Source: Prorocentrum cordatum (taxonomy: Eukaryota > Sar > Dinophyceae > Prorocentrales > Prorocentraceae). From it: a stretch of DNA of 64,000 nucleotides. Location of the stretch: NCBI GenBank assembly GCA_963575745.1, contig CAUYUJ010015504.1:325934-389933 (forward strand), given 5' to 3'. Every line of letters begins with the position of its first letter. Position 1 is the first letter of the stretch. This document shows, one piece after another, positions 28,315 through 39,344 of the stretch. A model generated the notes under the pieces. That model saw nothing but the letters and a program-made list of their open reading frames with translations, was not told where the DNA came from and did not search any database. The position numbers were made by a program, and so were the translations under genes.

Positions 28315-31300
28315 ATGGATATAGCGCCCAGGTTGGGCGACAGGCGCGGCGGCGATCTCGTCGTTGCGAGGGCGGCCGCGGCGGAGAGCAAGCGCCAGCG
28401 TAGAGAGTTGGCGAAGCAGGAGAAGTTGTTTTCAGAGCAGTGTGCGGTGCCACGCCTTGTGATCAAGCAGAGCTTCTCGGGAGGCTCGTTCCTTTTGCAG
28501 CCGCCGCTCATCGACCACGTCGGGAACTTGTTGGCACGTTGCAGGCAGCAGGGCGATTGGGGAGCGGAGAGTGGTGGAGACATTCGCAGAGTCGCTGACC
28601 TTATTTTCAATACGCTGGACTTTAGTATCGCAGCTTCAACTATAAACATCAGGTCGAAGGCGGTCGGCGTTAGTGGAAAGTGTCTCGAGGAATCGACCAA
28701 GAAGCTGTGCGCCGCGACTTGGCATCTGGATCGGTTCCGCCGCCGCTTGTTCGGACAGGCAGCTGTAGCCAACACATCTATCAGAGCCCTGCAGTTCGTG
28801 GACAGCGTTGGGTACGACGAAACTCCATTAAGACTCAGGGATGCCACGCGGAAAACCGACAGAGACGTTAATGCTGATGGTAGGCCTCTGCCGAAATCGG
28901 TATTGGACATGTTACCACCAGACTTGGGTTCGATTCCCACCAAGGTGTTCCAGACGCAGCAGAGATTCGGCATGTTGTTCGCGCGCGGCCCTCCAGGCGA
29001 TCTGCAATCTTACACCATAGTCATTGGTCGGACAACGGCCCAGATCCAGCCCCTATGGCGGAACACGCCAGGCTGTATCATGGCTGCCCTGAGAGATACG
29101 TGCGCCATGTCGCTCACCGAGTGCCAGTTTAAGGAGTTTAGCCGCGTCGCCACCGTGGACCGACACCCGAGCAATCTGTGCGTCGAGCGCCGCATCAATC
29201 GCAGGACACAGAGACGGTTTGGAAATTGGAAGTCTCTCCTTTTCAAATGTGAACAGCACATGTTGCAGAGTGCGCGGGTATTGGCAACGTGGAAGTTCTC
29301 CCCCGCCATCACGGGTATGATCAACGTGGCGTTGTCGCTGGACCACCAGAACCATTTAGCGGTATTCAAACAATGCATGTACGAAGTCCTGATGCACCGT
29401 TGCAAGGTAATCGACACGCCTCCCAGCCCAGAGGCAATGATGAGGAAAAGATTGATTTTGTCGTGGTTCGTATCTAAGCGATCTAGCAGTCACATAATTG
29501 TGCGGGGTCTGCTTGACTTGTTAGCGTCGGGGGATTGGAACAGCAGAAGGTTGGAGATCTACGTTCCACCTGGCACTGAGTATGACGAGCAGTCGTTGTT
29601 CAGTACAGTTGCGAGCGGCATTGCGAAGGCTCTCGTGTTCAAGAATTTCACGGTGTACCAGCGGAAGAAATGGATGGGCGCAGACGAGGCGTGCTGCGAG
29701 TTCGCGCTGCCCCTTCTGTTAGGGAACGTGCTGGTTGAGGCGTACACGGTTTTCTGCGATCGCCTCAAGGGCTTGCCATATCGACCTGATGCGCACCATC
29801 CAGGTGGCGGTGCTCCAGCGGCAGCCGCGCTCGGCGCCTTGCTCGACGCTGGAGCCCTCCCCGACGAGGAGGCGATGGAGGCTCGGCGAGACGATGCAGT
29901 CATCGACCCGAGGGGGCTGGCCCCCATTGCCGTAGCAGCGGCCGAGGTCGCGAGGAAGCGCAAGGTAGCTTTGGATTGGCTGACGGACAGGTCCAGAACT
30001 TCGCCATGTTCCCAGGTCGTGGTGCTCAAGATGATACTGTCTATCTTGCAGACAATGCAGGCGGAGGAGCTCTACATCGGGTCCAAGAAGTGGGAGCGGC
30101 GCGAGGAGGCGAAAGCTGCGCGGCTGGCAAGGCAACCCAATACGGGCAAACTGCTTCGCACATACGCAGTGTTGGTGCACGCGGAAGGCGAGATCGAAGC
30201 CCGAGCATTGAAGAGAATGCGGACCCTTCTTTTCGAGCATCGCATTTGGATACTGCTGCGAGATGAAGATATGACAAACGATTTGAAAGCAGCAGCATTT
30301 ACAAGCTTATCGTCGGCAGGGGCCTACATCGAGGACTTGATCGCGGGCCCGCATTCCCAACCACCGTGGACTTTGTTTCTCGTGCTTGCCCATCCCGAGC
30401 TCGCAGACGCAATCCAGCAGACGCCGACATGTCAATTGGACAGATGGAGTAGGAAATTCTTGGAAAGAAATGACCTCCGCACAGACGAGGCCAAAATGAA
30501 GCTCTTGGTGCACGCCATCCTCATTTCAACGAACACTGATCACCTCGAGGTCTCGAACGCACATATTCGTAGGATTGTGAAAAAGCATGTGCAATGCAGG
30601 CAGTCTGATCCAATTGGGCTCGGTACGAAATGGATTGCTTCTTGCATTCGCAAATGGAGTACGGCGTCAGGAGATTCTGTGGGTTCTGGGGCAGACACCG
30701 AGGGCACCGACGAGCACAATCCTGGCGGTCCAAAGCGGCGGGGTGGCGGCGGAGCATGGCATGCTTTCGTGAGGAAGCAGAGGAGTAATGATCTGGCAGA
30801 GGTTGGTCGCCTGTATCAGGCCCTCAAGAACACCGTCGGTTCTGAGGTGATGGAGCAGTGTATCGCGGAGGGCAAGGCGGCCACAGAGAGGCGGAAAAAG
30901 GGGGAACCAGGGTTCGGCATGAAGCGTAGCAAGGTCGATCGCATGCAAGAGCAACGGTACTTGGTGGGCAAGCTGTCGGGGGTCGATCCTGAGAGTGCAG
31001 TCGAGAAGTTGGTTAGCGACGCGCAGACGTATTCCTACGATGTCGCCGAGACGATGCTGCTGACCAATAGATTGCGCTCTGCTCGTAATGCAATGCGACG
31101 CGATGAGGAAGCGAAGGACTCCAGGGACATTGCCGCCTTCGAGGCAGATGCGGCCCAAGCTCGTCGGGACGAGCTCGCCAGTCAGCTGCCCGAGACTGCC
31201 CACCATGTTTCAGGACTGAGAGTGGTCCCTGGCCCCATCCACGGCATGAGGGTGATGGAAGTCGACGTTGGGGCGGCTGCGGCAGATGCCACGGAGTTGA

Positions 31301-31881
31301 TTCAGTACATGAATGATATGAAGTTCCATCAGAAGAATTTCATGGCATCCTTGAGTAATCATTGGAACTTCCTTCACAGGACGATGCGCGACGATGTCGA
31401 GGATGCAGCCAAGTCGAGCGATGAGGAGGAGGAGCATCGCCATGGTTGCTGCTGGGGCCTGGGCGTCTGCATATGCTCGGATGCTGGGGTGCAGCTATGG
31501 CGTTTTCGGAACTCCGTGCTGCTCGCCATGAAGGCCATGTGCCCGAGGAGCGGGTGCAACCGCAGGCAGCTGCTCAAGGACGGTCACATCGTCCTGCGAT
31601 TCGAGTCGTCGCTTGCTGACGGTGCAGATGATGCTTTGGCTGACTTCTGGGGTCTCGACACGGACGTCCGCTATTGGCACGTCAGCAGCCAATCCTTGGC
31701 GCCATTTACGCCGCGCGTGCAGGAGATGATCGTGGCCAGTGATGAGGATGCACTTGGCGCCAACCGAAGGGGAGATGAGATTGCACTCAAGGTGGGTCGT
31801 GCGAACTGGGGCGCGGGGGCATGTGGTTGGGGCCCAGAGCTACAGAGCCACATCTTGTTCCATGGGACCCCTGGTGCTTAG
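28315..31881 (+). CDS. Large intronless protein, possibly hAT-transposase-like
   Basis: This is the longest frame in the window: 1188 residues from ATG 28315, with no upstream ATG in frame and even, non-repetitive composition. A charged N-terminus precedes a region with D163, GYDETPLRLR (D168), VATVDRHPSNL (D282) and KCEQHMLQ (C312-x2-H315). An acidic residue near a hydrophobic strand, a later D-x-x-S-N and a C-x2-H-x-L motif recall the RNase-H-type core of hAT transposases, but the third catalytic residue is not obvious and the match is weak. The middle is Ala-rich, the C-terminus has a DEEEEHRHGCCWGLGVCICS stretch. A strong AAG|GTGGGT donor at 31791/31792 suggests the last 30 codons may be intron and that the gene could splice to the frame at 32549. 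Confidence 0.8.
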   Translation: MDIAPRLGDRRGGDLVVARAAAAESKRQRRELAKQEKLFSEQCAVPRLVIKQSFSGGSFLLQPPLIDHVGNLLARCRQQGDWGAESGGDIRRVADLIFNTLDFSIAASTINIRSKAVGVSGKCLEESTKKLCAATWHLDRFRRRLFGQAAVANTSIRALQFVDSVGYDETPLRLRDATRKTDRDVNADGRPLPKSVLDMLPPDLGSIPTKVFQTQQRFGMLFARGPPGDLQSYTIVIGRTTAQIQPLWRNTPGCIMAALRDTCAMSLTECQFKEFSRVATVDRHPSNLCVERRINRRTQRRFGNWKSLLFKCEQHMLQSARVLATWKFSPAITGMINVALSLDHQNHLAVFKQCMYEVLMHRCKVIDTPPSPEAMMRKRLILSWFVSKRSSSHIIVRGLLDLLASGDWNSRRLEIYVPPGTEYDEQSLFSTVASGIAKALVFKNFTVYQRKKWMGADEACCEFALPLLLGNVLVEAYTVFCDRLKGLPYRPDAHHPGGGAPAAAALGALLDAGALPDEEAMEARRDDAVIDPRGLAPIAVAAAEVARKRKVALDWLTDRSRTSPCSQVVVLKMILSILQTMQAEELYIGSKKWERREEAKAARLARQPNTGKLLRTYAVLVHAEGEIEARALKRMRTLLFEHRIWILLRDEDMTNDLKAAAFTSLSSAGAYIEDLIAGPHSQPPWTLFLVLAHPELADAIQQTPTCQLDRWSRKFLERNDLRTDEAKMKLLVHAILISTNTDHLEVSNAHIRRIVKKHVQCRQSDPIGLGTKWIASCIRKWSTASGDSVGSGADTEGTDEHNPGGPKRRGGGGAWHAFVRKQRSNDLAEVGRLYQALKNTVGSEVMEQCIAEGKAATERRKKGEPGFGMKRSKVDRMQEQRYLVGKLSGVDPESAVEKLVSDAQTYSYDVAETMLLTNRLRSARNAMRRDEEAKDSRDIAAFEADAAQARRDELASQLPETAHHVSGLRVVPGPIHGMRVMEVDVGAAAADATELIQYMNDMKFHQKNFMASLSNHWNFLHRTMRDDVEDAAKSSDEEEEHRHGCCWGLGVCICSDAGVQLWRFRNSVLLAMKAMCPRSGCNRRQLLKDGHIVLRFESSLADGADDALADFWGLDTDVRYWHVSSQSLAPFTPRVQEMIVASDEDALGANRRGDEIALKVGRANWGAGACGWGPELQSHILFHGTPGA

Positions 31882-32548
31882 CTTGCCCCCATCATCAATT
31901 CCATTGGCGATGTCCACGAGGGCAGTCTGGGGGTCTGGAGGAGCGGCGCTGGTCGCGGGCACTAGCATGTTCAAGCAATAGCGCCGACAATGGTGAAGTG
32001 AGGCCTTCGGGTGGCCTCTGGGCTCTTGGCTCTTGGCCCGTGGTGCTATCTTGGGCCTTGGGATCTTGGGTATTTGGTTTTGTGCACTATTTGATAGATT
32101 CGGGCTTTTGCCACCCCCACCATTGGGGCTCTCCTTGATCTCCTCGGGAGCTTCGGGCGATTTTCTGAGTTGTAGCCTGTAGGCCTGTAGGCTGTAGGCT
32201 GTAGGCTGTAGGCTGGAACGGTGGTTCATTAGTTTGCGCATCACCGCTCGGATGTGGCATAGCGCACAACATCACGTTTGGGGCATCTTGTTGCACTCTT
32301 GGGTCATGGCGTCTTGGCTCTAGGGTCTAATGTCTAATGTCTAATGTTTAGGGTTTAGGGTCTAGGGTCTAGGGTCTATGGCCCTCATGGTGCCACCTGG
32401 AGCCTGGCCCCCCCCCCCCCCTGGAGCTGTCTCTGCACGCATCGCACCCTTCTGAGGCATCGCGATCTTGGGGCAATCTTGAGGCATCATTGGCTTATGG
32501 GGCCCATCGGTAGCGACACTGTGATAAAGAATAGTGCGCAGGGAACGT
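31882..32548. other. 3' region with 7-bp repeats, telomere-like units and a C-run
   Basis: GTAGGCT units occur at 32177-32212, TTTAGGG-like units at 32330-32380 and a run of C at 32408-32422. No gene is seen; part may be an intron (see 28315-31881). Confidence 0.6.
32330..32383 (+). repeat. Degenerate TTTAGGG / TCTAGGG repeat
   Basis: Units TCTAATG (three), then GTTTAGGGTTTAGGG and GTCTAGGGTCTAGGGTCTA. TTTAGGG is the telomere unit reported for dinoflagellates. Its interstitial, mixed form suggests either an old telomere-repair scar or drift from a simple 7-bp repeat. Confidence 0.7.
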
Positions 32549-33229
32549 ATGTATTATTATGTCTGGTGTTTTCTAAGCTATGGGCCCCGAGCCGCATGCC
32601 CGCTGCGCTCTCGGAAGGCAGCGACTGATTGGTGCAACCTGTATGTGATGGCTGAGCGGTTTTCGTTCAACCTGAACTGGCGCATGTCCTTGTTGGAGCT
32701 CGTCACGCACGGGCGTTCATGCCCTCGTTTCCAGCCCGCGGTGCCTCTCTTCAAAGAGTTTGACCCGCCCGTGGAGCAGCGACAGGTATGGCCTACAGTG
32801 CCGCGCAGCAGGGGTCGTCCTGGACCTCGGGGCGGCCGTGGTGGAGGTGGAGGCGACGGCGATGGCCGCGGGCGCGCGCGCGGCCGCAGCGGTGCCCGCG
32901 GGAGAGGGCGAGGGCGCCGCGGGCGCGCCGCTGCCGCGCCTGCCGCGCCCGCGCCGCCGCCAGAGGCGGGGCGCGGGGCTGGGGCGCGCGGCCGCGGCCG
33001 CGGTGGAGGCGACGGCTACGTGCATGAGCCGTGGCTGGAGGGCTCGGACGTCGGCTCCGATGACGGCATGGGCGGCGGAGACGACGTGCGCGTCGGTGCA
33101 CACTTCGACGAGCGCGACGAGGCCGAGGGGTCAGACGTCGGCTCCGACGGCGCGGGCTCGGGCGTGAATGATTCAAGCTCGGACGGATCTTGGGAACAGC
33201 ACGGCTCCGACGAGGAGCTCGGTCTTTAA
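32549..33229 (+). CDS. RG-rich protein with acidic, Ser-rich tail
   Basis: From ATG 32549 the frame encodes 226 residues. The first 80 are ordinary (NLYVMAERFSFNLNWRMSLL, FKEFDPPVEQRQ), followed by about 60 residues of RGRGRG/GGRGG type and an acidic tail with three copies of a SDVGSD-like motif ending SDEELGL. RG-rich stretches commonly bind RNA. It may be the last exon of the gene at 28315: a CGTTTCCAG acceptor at about 32733 is in phase with the donor at 31791. The RG block is GC-rich and could be partly compositional. Confidence 0.5.
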   Translation: MYYYVWCFLSYGPRAACPLRSRKAATDWCNLYVMAERFSFNLNWRMSLLELVTHGRSCPRFQPAVPLFKEFDPPVEQRQVWPTVPRSRGRPGPRGGRGGGGGDGDGRGRARGRSGARGRGRGRRGRAAAAPAAPAPPPEAGRGAGARGRGRGGGDGYVHEPWLEGSDVGSDDGMGGGDDVRVGAHFDERDEAEGSDVGSDGAGSGVNDSSSDGSWEQHGSDEELGL

Positions 33230-34525
33230 TTGCACCAGCCCACCTCCCCCATCCTTCCGATTTCGGATTGGGTGAGGGGAGGGACATGCACGGGGGGCGG
33301 GGGGTAGGGTAGGGTCAATCCGTCAAGCCGTCAAGCCAGCTCGAGCGAGTCAAGCATTGCATGCCCAGTCCCACCCGCCCTCCCACAACATGAGAAACAG
33401 TGATGAGTTGGACGCGGTGGTAACGGGATGGGAAATCTGTGGGGCGGGGTGTAGTGTGTAGTGGGTATGGGGCGGGGCGGGGTAGAAGGGGGGAAGGCTG
33501 CGGGAAGCGGCGGGAGGAGCGGATGAGCGGTGATCATGATGGTGGGGGCGGAATGCGATGGGGAGGATGGGGGAGGGGGGGGGGGGGGAAGGGGATACGG
33601 ATGCGATGAGGGCCCGAGCAGGTTGGGGGAGAGGGGCGAGGGAGGGGCGATGCGCGAAGTAGCATTGGGAACTAGGAACTATGACGCTAGGTGATAGGAG
33701 CTAGGAACTAGGAGGCAGGGCAATGATTGATAATTGGTGAAGCGCGTGGGGTAATGCAACGCGGAAGGCTTGGGGCTACGGGCTAGGGGCTAGGGGCTGG
33801 GAAGATTGCGGGGATCGTGGAGATGGGGTGCCGATGAGGGCGATGATGAGGGGGATTGCGAGGGGCGAGGAGGAGGGCAAGGGCGGGGAAGAGGGGGTTG
33901 CAGGATGATGGGTAGGAGGAAAGGGGGTAGGGCACGGTGGAACTCAAAGAGGCAGGCGGCCCGCCCTCCCCAGACAAATCCGCCCCCCTCACCCTCTCCC
34001 CCCCACCGCCCCCACCCACCGCGCCATTCCCGCCTCAGGAGACTGACGACTCGGGGTTGTCGTGGAGGGGGGACACGGAGGAGGAGGACAGCGAGGAGCA
34101 CGAGGAACAATATAACGGCTTTTCGGTCATTCCGCTGCCCCTCGGGTTCGCATTGATGGTGGTTTCGCCTCAGCGCCTCAGCACATGTCACGCTCCAGCT
34201 CCTGATGTGGGCGGGGGGCTTCAGAATTGCGCGGTCGCGGTAGCGCGCGCGCGCTTTTCGAATTGCGCTTTCGGCTCGGCGCCAGTCTCGCCCCTGCCAC
34301 TCTGCTGCCCTGCAGCCGCGTGTTGCGATTGCCACTCTTCTGTGTCCCTCTGGCGGTGGCTGCGCGGTTGACCCCCCCCGCCATGCACATATACGTTGCG
34401 CAGCTCGTGCGTCGAATTTGTCGGCGGCGTGCGCGTTGCTCGCCCGATTATGCGGAAACGTGTCCGCGGCGGGCGGCCGCCGCGTACTGTATGTTTCGCG
34501 CGCGCGCGTTAAATTCTTAACGCTT
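33230..34525. other. G-rich sequence, no gene
   Basis: Runs of G (33575-33588) and drifting GGCTAGGGGCTAGGG repeats (33690-33800). A short GGA patch lies at 34070-34110. Open frames follow composition. Confidence 0.5.
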
Positions 34526-35432
34526 CGTGTAACCCGACCAGCATATTCAGAAGCCATGCCCATGAGAGTTGACGGGAAATGCCAAGAAGGGACACATATA
34601 ATGAACCAAAGTGCCAAAGTGGGCAAGGCGAGAAGGGTGGTCAGGGTGTTGGAATGTTGGAGTGTTGGAGCCCTCTCTGAGCTCTTTTGGAAGGTCTTTG
34701 GGCCCTCTTGGGGTTGTTGGGCGGGCGGGGGGGGGGGAGCGGGGTTGGGGGGGGGGGATGGGGGGGGCATCGGGGCCCTCTTGATGCCCTCCTGGGGCTC
34801 TCTTAGGGGCTTTTTGGGAGCCCTGGAGGGCCTCTTGGGGCTGTCGTGGAGGGTGTCGGTTAAAAGATGTGGCGTCTTCCCGTGGTGTTCCCCTCTGGGG
34901 CAATCAAGATAGCCCCTTGGGGCGTTCTTGGGCTTCTGTTGGGGCGCTATTGGGCGCTCTTGGGGTCGTCATAGGGGCCTCGTGGGCTCTTCTTGGGGCT
35001 TTCCTATGCCATCTTAAGGCTTGAGAAGCGCATCGGAAGAGAAACGGCGAGGGAGCACACATGGTAACATTTCCTTGCGTTTGTTGAAGGTGTTGAGTCT
35101 TGGCTTCTCGGGGGGGTCCTGAGGGGTCTGCAAGAGCACCTTCAACCGTCTTGTGTCTTGTGGCCCTCTTAAGGCCTTTTGGAGGCATGGTGGAGCTCAT
35201 CTTGAGCGACCTTGCACTGTCTTGAGCCATCTTGGAGGCCATCCATGAGCCCTCTTGGAGCAATCTATGGGTATCTTGTGCGGCCCACCCCCTCGCGGGG
35301 ACCCCCGTCCAGGTCCAGGGGAGGGGGTATGGGGAGGGGTAAACCCGTCCCCGAAGGGGAAGGAGGGGTTGTGGAAGGGGAAACAGGAACATCGTTAAAC
35401 CGTCTGTCGCCCAAAGGGCTGGCGGGATTTTA
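34526..35432 (+). repeat. Dispersed 0.9-kb repeat, copy 1
   Basis: It matches 57582-58440 in order. It starts CGCTTCGTGTAACCC, continues with GTTGACGGGAAATG, GGGTGGTCAGGGTGTTGGA and an array of GGGGCCTCTTGG units, then CCCCGTCCAGGTCCAGGGG, and ends GGGCTGGCGGG. A diverged third copy lies at 4861-5310. Minus-strand frames (SARSLKMS) occur in both full copies but diverge after a few residues. Confidence 0.9.
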
Positions 35433-38400
35433 GCTTTTAGCGGCTGGTGGTTGCGGGCAGAAGTGCCTTGGGTGTTGGCTTGAGGCTTGAATTTGATGTG
35501 CACGTATTTCGATATTCTGGCAGTTTTGTTTTAGGCTTTCGGTAGTAGGTAGTAGGTAGTAGGTAGTAGGGTTTAAGTGTTGCGTTTACGCGTTTACGCG
35601 TCGGGCGTAGGCTTAGACCGGGCTCCGTTGCAGGTGTAGGTGCGTAGGTTTTGTAGGGCTTGCCACAGCGCCACCAGCCGTGTACATACAATGCAATGTA
35701 GGGTCTCAGCGAGCGCTTTGTATTTATTGCGCTCATGTTTGTTTCTTGTAGCTTGTAGCCTGTAGCCAGCGCTGACCGCTTGCGACCATTTGCTGCCCAC
35801 GTTGTCCTTGCTGCGGCCCCGACGCAGATGCGCGGAAAGGCGCGCGGCAGATGTTGCCATGAAAACCTCGGGCCCGCCAGTGCCTAAGACCGCGCGTGCG
35901 CTCGCTGTTGCGCGCGGTTTGTTGTTAGGTCTGGCAATGGTAGGCTTGTGATCAGCGCTGGCAGGCACTCGCGCAAAGTCGCAAGTATACTGCGCTGCAC
36001 TGCCATTATTTCACGCGCGCGGCGTTGGTTCACAAGCCGATGCGCCGCGCAGTGCCACGTCGCCGTATGCGGCATGCTTACAGGCATCCGCGGCGTGGGA
36101 AACATGTTCTGAATATGCAGCCTCGCCTGGCCGTTCTTGCGCGCTGGTACATCGACGCATTCGCCTGGCGGAAGTTGCCTTGCATGAGCCGTTGATGTTG
36201 GGCCGTGGGCCACGCGGCAATTCGGCAAATGGCTCGCGCGCCCCAGCCGCCAGCATCGCAGCAGCCCAATGGGTCGCGCGCCCCAATTCCCAGCAGCTGG
36301 GCTGCGCGCGGGGCCGCGCCGCGTAGTTCCCGCCCATCTGGCGGCGCGAACTTGCTCTGGCTGCAAGAGCATTTGCGCTTGCGACGGGCCAGCTGGCCAG
36401 CTGGCCAGCTGCTGGCTATGGGCTATGGTTTGGGCGTCTCGATCGGTTTGTGTTTGCGCCCAGGCGCGTTGTTCGCAGCGTGGCTTGCGCGTCTGTTCAT
36501 GGTTCAGCTGTTCAGCTGCCACTGTTGAGCATGATGGCGTTGGCGATCGCTTACTTCCCCGACCGCGGCCTGAGTTATGAGTGGCGCCGTTGGCTTCGGG
36601 CATTATCCAAGCGCGGGTTCTCGGTCCTCGGCCGCCCTGCAATCGCGGCGGGCCCGAGGTCAGATGTGATTTGGTTATAGATTCGATGGGCGGGCACGCG
36701 CGGGCTCGCCATTTCGGGGCCGCGCGCTTTTGCACCTGCCGCGGCACATTCGGCGGGCGGCATGGGCGCGCGATTGCCGCGGGAGCTGTCGTTGCGTTTG
36801 TCGTGCCATAGCCTTTTCTTTCTGGGCGCTCTGCTGTTTTCCGTGCTCCCATTTCCAAGCGTCTAAACGGCTAAGGTCTAAGCTTTAAGCCTCTCGCGTT
36901 TAAATATCTAAGGTGCACTGTTCCAGGCTTACGCGTTGAAGGTCGGGCTTCAAGCCACAGCAGCGCCCTGGGCAGCGAGAATGCACGTTCGAACGGCCAA
37001 CGTTCCAACTCCTCCCTGCTTAAGCGTTGCCAGGTGCTCAGTTACCGATGGTATGTGTGCCCTTTGTGCACCGAGTTCCTACGCATCTGAACAGTTCGGT
37101 GTAGCGCGCGGCTCGCGCGCGTGCCAGCGCGCGCCTGGCCAGCGCGAGCGCGACGCGCGGGCGAGGATGGCGTCTACGGTCTACGCGCCCAGCTTCCATA
37201 AGCACAGAGCAGACGGCACGCGCGCGCAAGTCGCAAGTCGCAGAGCAAGTCCACAGTGACGCTTGCTGACTGCGTGGAAATGCGAGAAAAGACAAGGCGC
37301 GCGCCGCGGCGAATTCGGGTTGCCCGCGTCGCATGGCCGCGTGGCCCGTGGGCGGATTATTGAGAGATGATAGCTGGCAGCTAGGAGCTAGGTTCGAGGT
37401 GCGAGTTGGTAAATTCAAATTTGATAGTTGGCAGCTGCTAGACGCTCGCTCGCTAGCTGCTGGCTGCTCGCTGATCGCTGATGGTTCGTCAGCGACCAGC
37501 TGCTAGCATGCTAGCTGATCGCCGCTAGCTGCTCGCTGCGAAGTGCTAGCGGCCCGTGCCATTGCGCTGTCGGCTAAAAAGCGCGGCAGCCCGCAGCGGG
37601 CGTACAAACCGCCCGCGTGCGCGCGCGGGGAGGTGCGCATTCCCGCCGCATAGGAATAGCCATGCTGGTTGAGGCTCTGCGATATGGAGTCTTGGGCTTA
37701 AGGTTGGCCCATAGCGCCTGGCCCCATGGCGCCTAGCGCCTGGCGCCCAGCGCTTAGCGGGCATCTCCGAGCGGCCCAGAGCTTCGCGCGCCGACATGGC
37801 TCTCAACGCGTCGCGCGGCGCTCGCCCGCCTGCCCGCCGTGCCACGTGAAGCGCGCGCTTGAGTCGCTTGCGCGCGCCAGCGGGCGGCCCAGCAGTTTGC
37901 AAACTCCCAGTTGAAAGGCTGCCGCTTTGGCCTGGGGTCTGAGGTCTAAGGTCTAAGCCCCAAGCCTTACCCCAATCTTAGACATGTATGTGAATCCTGG
38001 GCGCCCGCGCATATGGCGCCCGAGTTCCAAGGTGCTTATTTGTTTACTTAACCGTGGTCTTCGCCACGCGGCTTCGCGCGCTCATGGCGCAGCGCGTCGG
38101 TCGAGGCGAGCGCGCGCGGGGCGCTCCGCAGACGCGCTGCAGAGACAGCCTTGTATGGTGTAGGCGTCGAAGTGACATTTGCACTAGCCATCCTTCGTCA
38201 TTAATCCGCAGCCCCTTGTGCCCTGATGCCTAGTGCCTAGTGCCTGGTGCACAGCGCGCGCCCGCTGTGTACTGCAATTTGCAATGCGGCTTTCACGCGC
38301 GGGGCGCATGGTGCAACGCGCGCCAAGCGCGCGGGGCGTCTGAGTTCTTGGTTGCCAAGCAGCAGCGTCGCCGCGTTTGCCTCGGGCCTGGGCATTGCAT

Positions 38401-39344
38401 CTGCGCCTTAAACCTTAAACTGGACGCTTAGCCCTTTCGCGGGACGCGTGCACGCGGCCACGGCGCGCGACATCCAGTGCGCGCTACAATGCGCGACGCG
38501 ACCATGCGCGCGCGCAAGGCAAACGGGGGCTGTAGCAGGCAGTGCGGCGAACTGCAGTTGCCATGGCGGCGTTGACGGTTAAGGGTTCATGGCTGATATA
38601 TGGAGTCACGCCTGGGCGTGGGGCGCTAGAGCGCTAGACGCTAGAGCGCTTAGCGCTCTCGCGCGCTTGTCGAGTCTCCATCTCGGCGCGCGTTGCTCGC
38701 GCGCCCGCCGCGTGGCGCGACGCGCGACGCGCGCGCGGAGATCTGCGCGCTTTCATGGGAATGTGTGCAACTTTGGCAATTGGCAAAGAACATTAGGTGT
38801 ACAACCGAACGGGATAAAGAATACTTACAGCGCATAGCGCGTAGCGCTCAGCGCTGAGCGCTTAGCGCTTAGCGATTGGCTTTTACCGCGTGCCGATGTC
38901 GCAGTCTTGCAACGTGCACCGCCCCCTCTGCCCCGCGCCCGACCGCCCCTCGCCCGCGCGCGGGGACGCCTTGCATGCCGCATGCCGATATACTTCCACG
39001 CGGCGCATGGCAGACGGCAGCGCGGGGTATCGCGCCGCCATATACCATTGAATTCTGAGGCGTTGTATTCGCGTTGCAAAGTAGTGGGCGCCCGTTGCAT
39101 TTGCGTTGCATTGGAGTTGCAGCGCGCTGGGTGCTGGGTATGTAATTTGAATAACCGATGTTCGAGGTTGGATGTCAGGGTTTGGTGGCCGCGCAGTGTA
39201 TAGCTTATAGTGTACAACATCTAGATTACATATGAACACTGAATTGTGGGGCATTGCACCAGCATTGCATTTGCATTGCAGCTGGGTGTTCGCGTCGGTG
39301 CTTACATGCCTTGTGCTTTGCTTTGCAAGGCGCGCGTGCCTGGT
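35433..39344. other. Gene-poor stretch of GCGC and GCTAGC drift repeats
   Basis: Sequence features are GTAGTAG units (35540-35572), CTGGCCAGCTGGCCAG (36390-36412), GCTAGCTGCTCGC runs (37370-37555), and AGCGCTTAGCGCTCAGCGC runs (38630-38670, 38830-38875). CpG-containing GCGC tracts are frequent throughout. Open frames exist on both strands but read as Arg/Ala-rich shadows. I see no supportable gene. Confidence 0.5.

Noticed and set aside
28920-28945. GGTTCGATTCC, identical to a tRNA B-box
   Set aside because: It lies inside the long coding frame. No A-box or cloverleaf can be formed around it.
34904-35503. Minus-strand 199-codon frame in the dispersed repeat
   Set aside because: The other copy at 57582-58440 keeps only short pieces of the same frame, so it is not under evident coding constraint.
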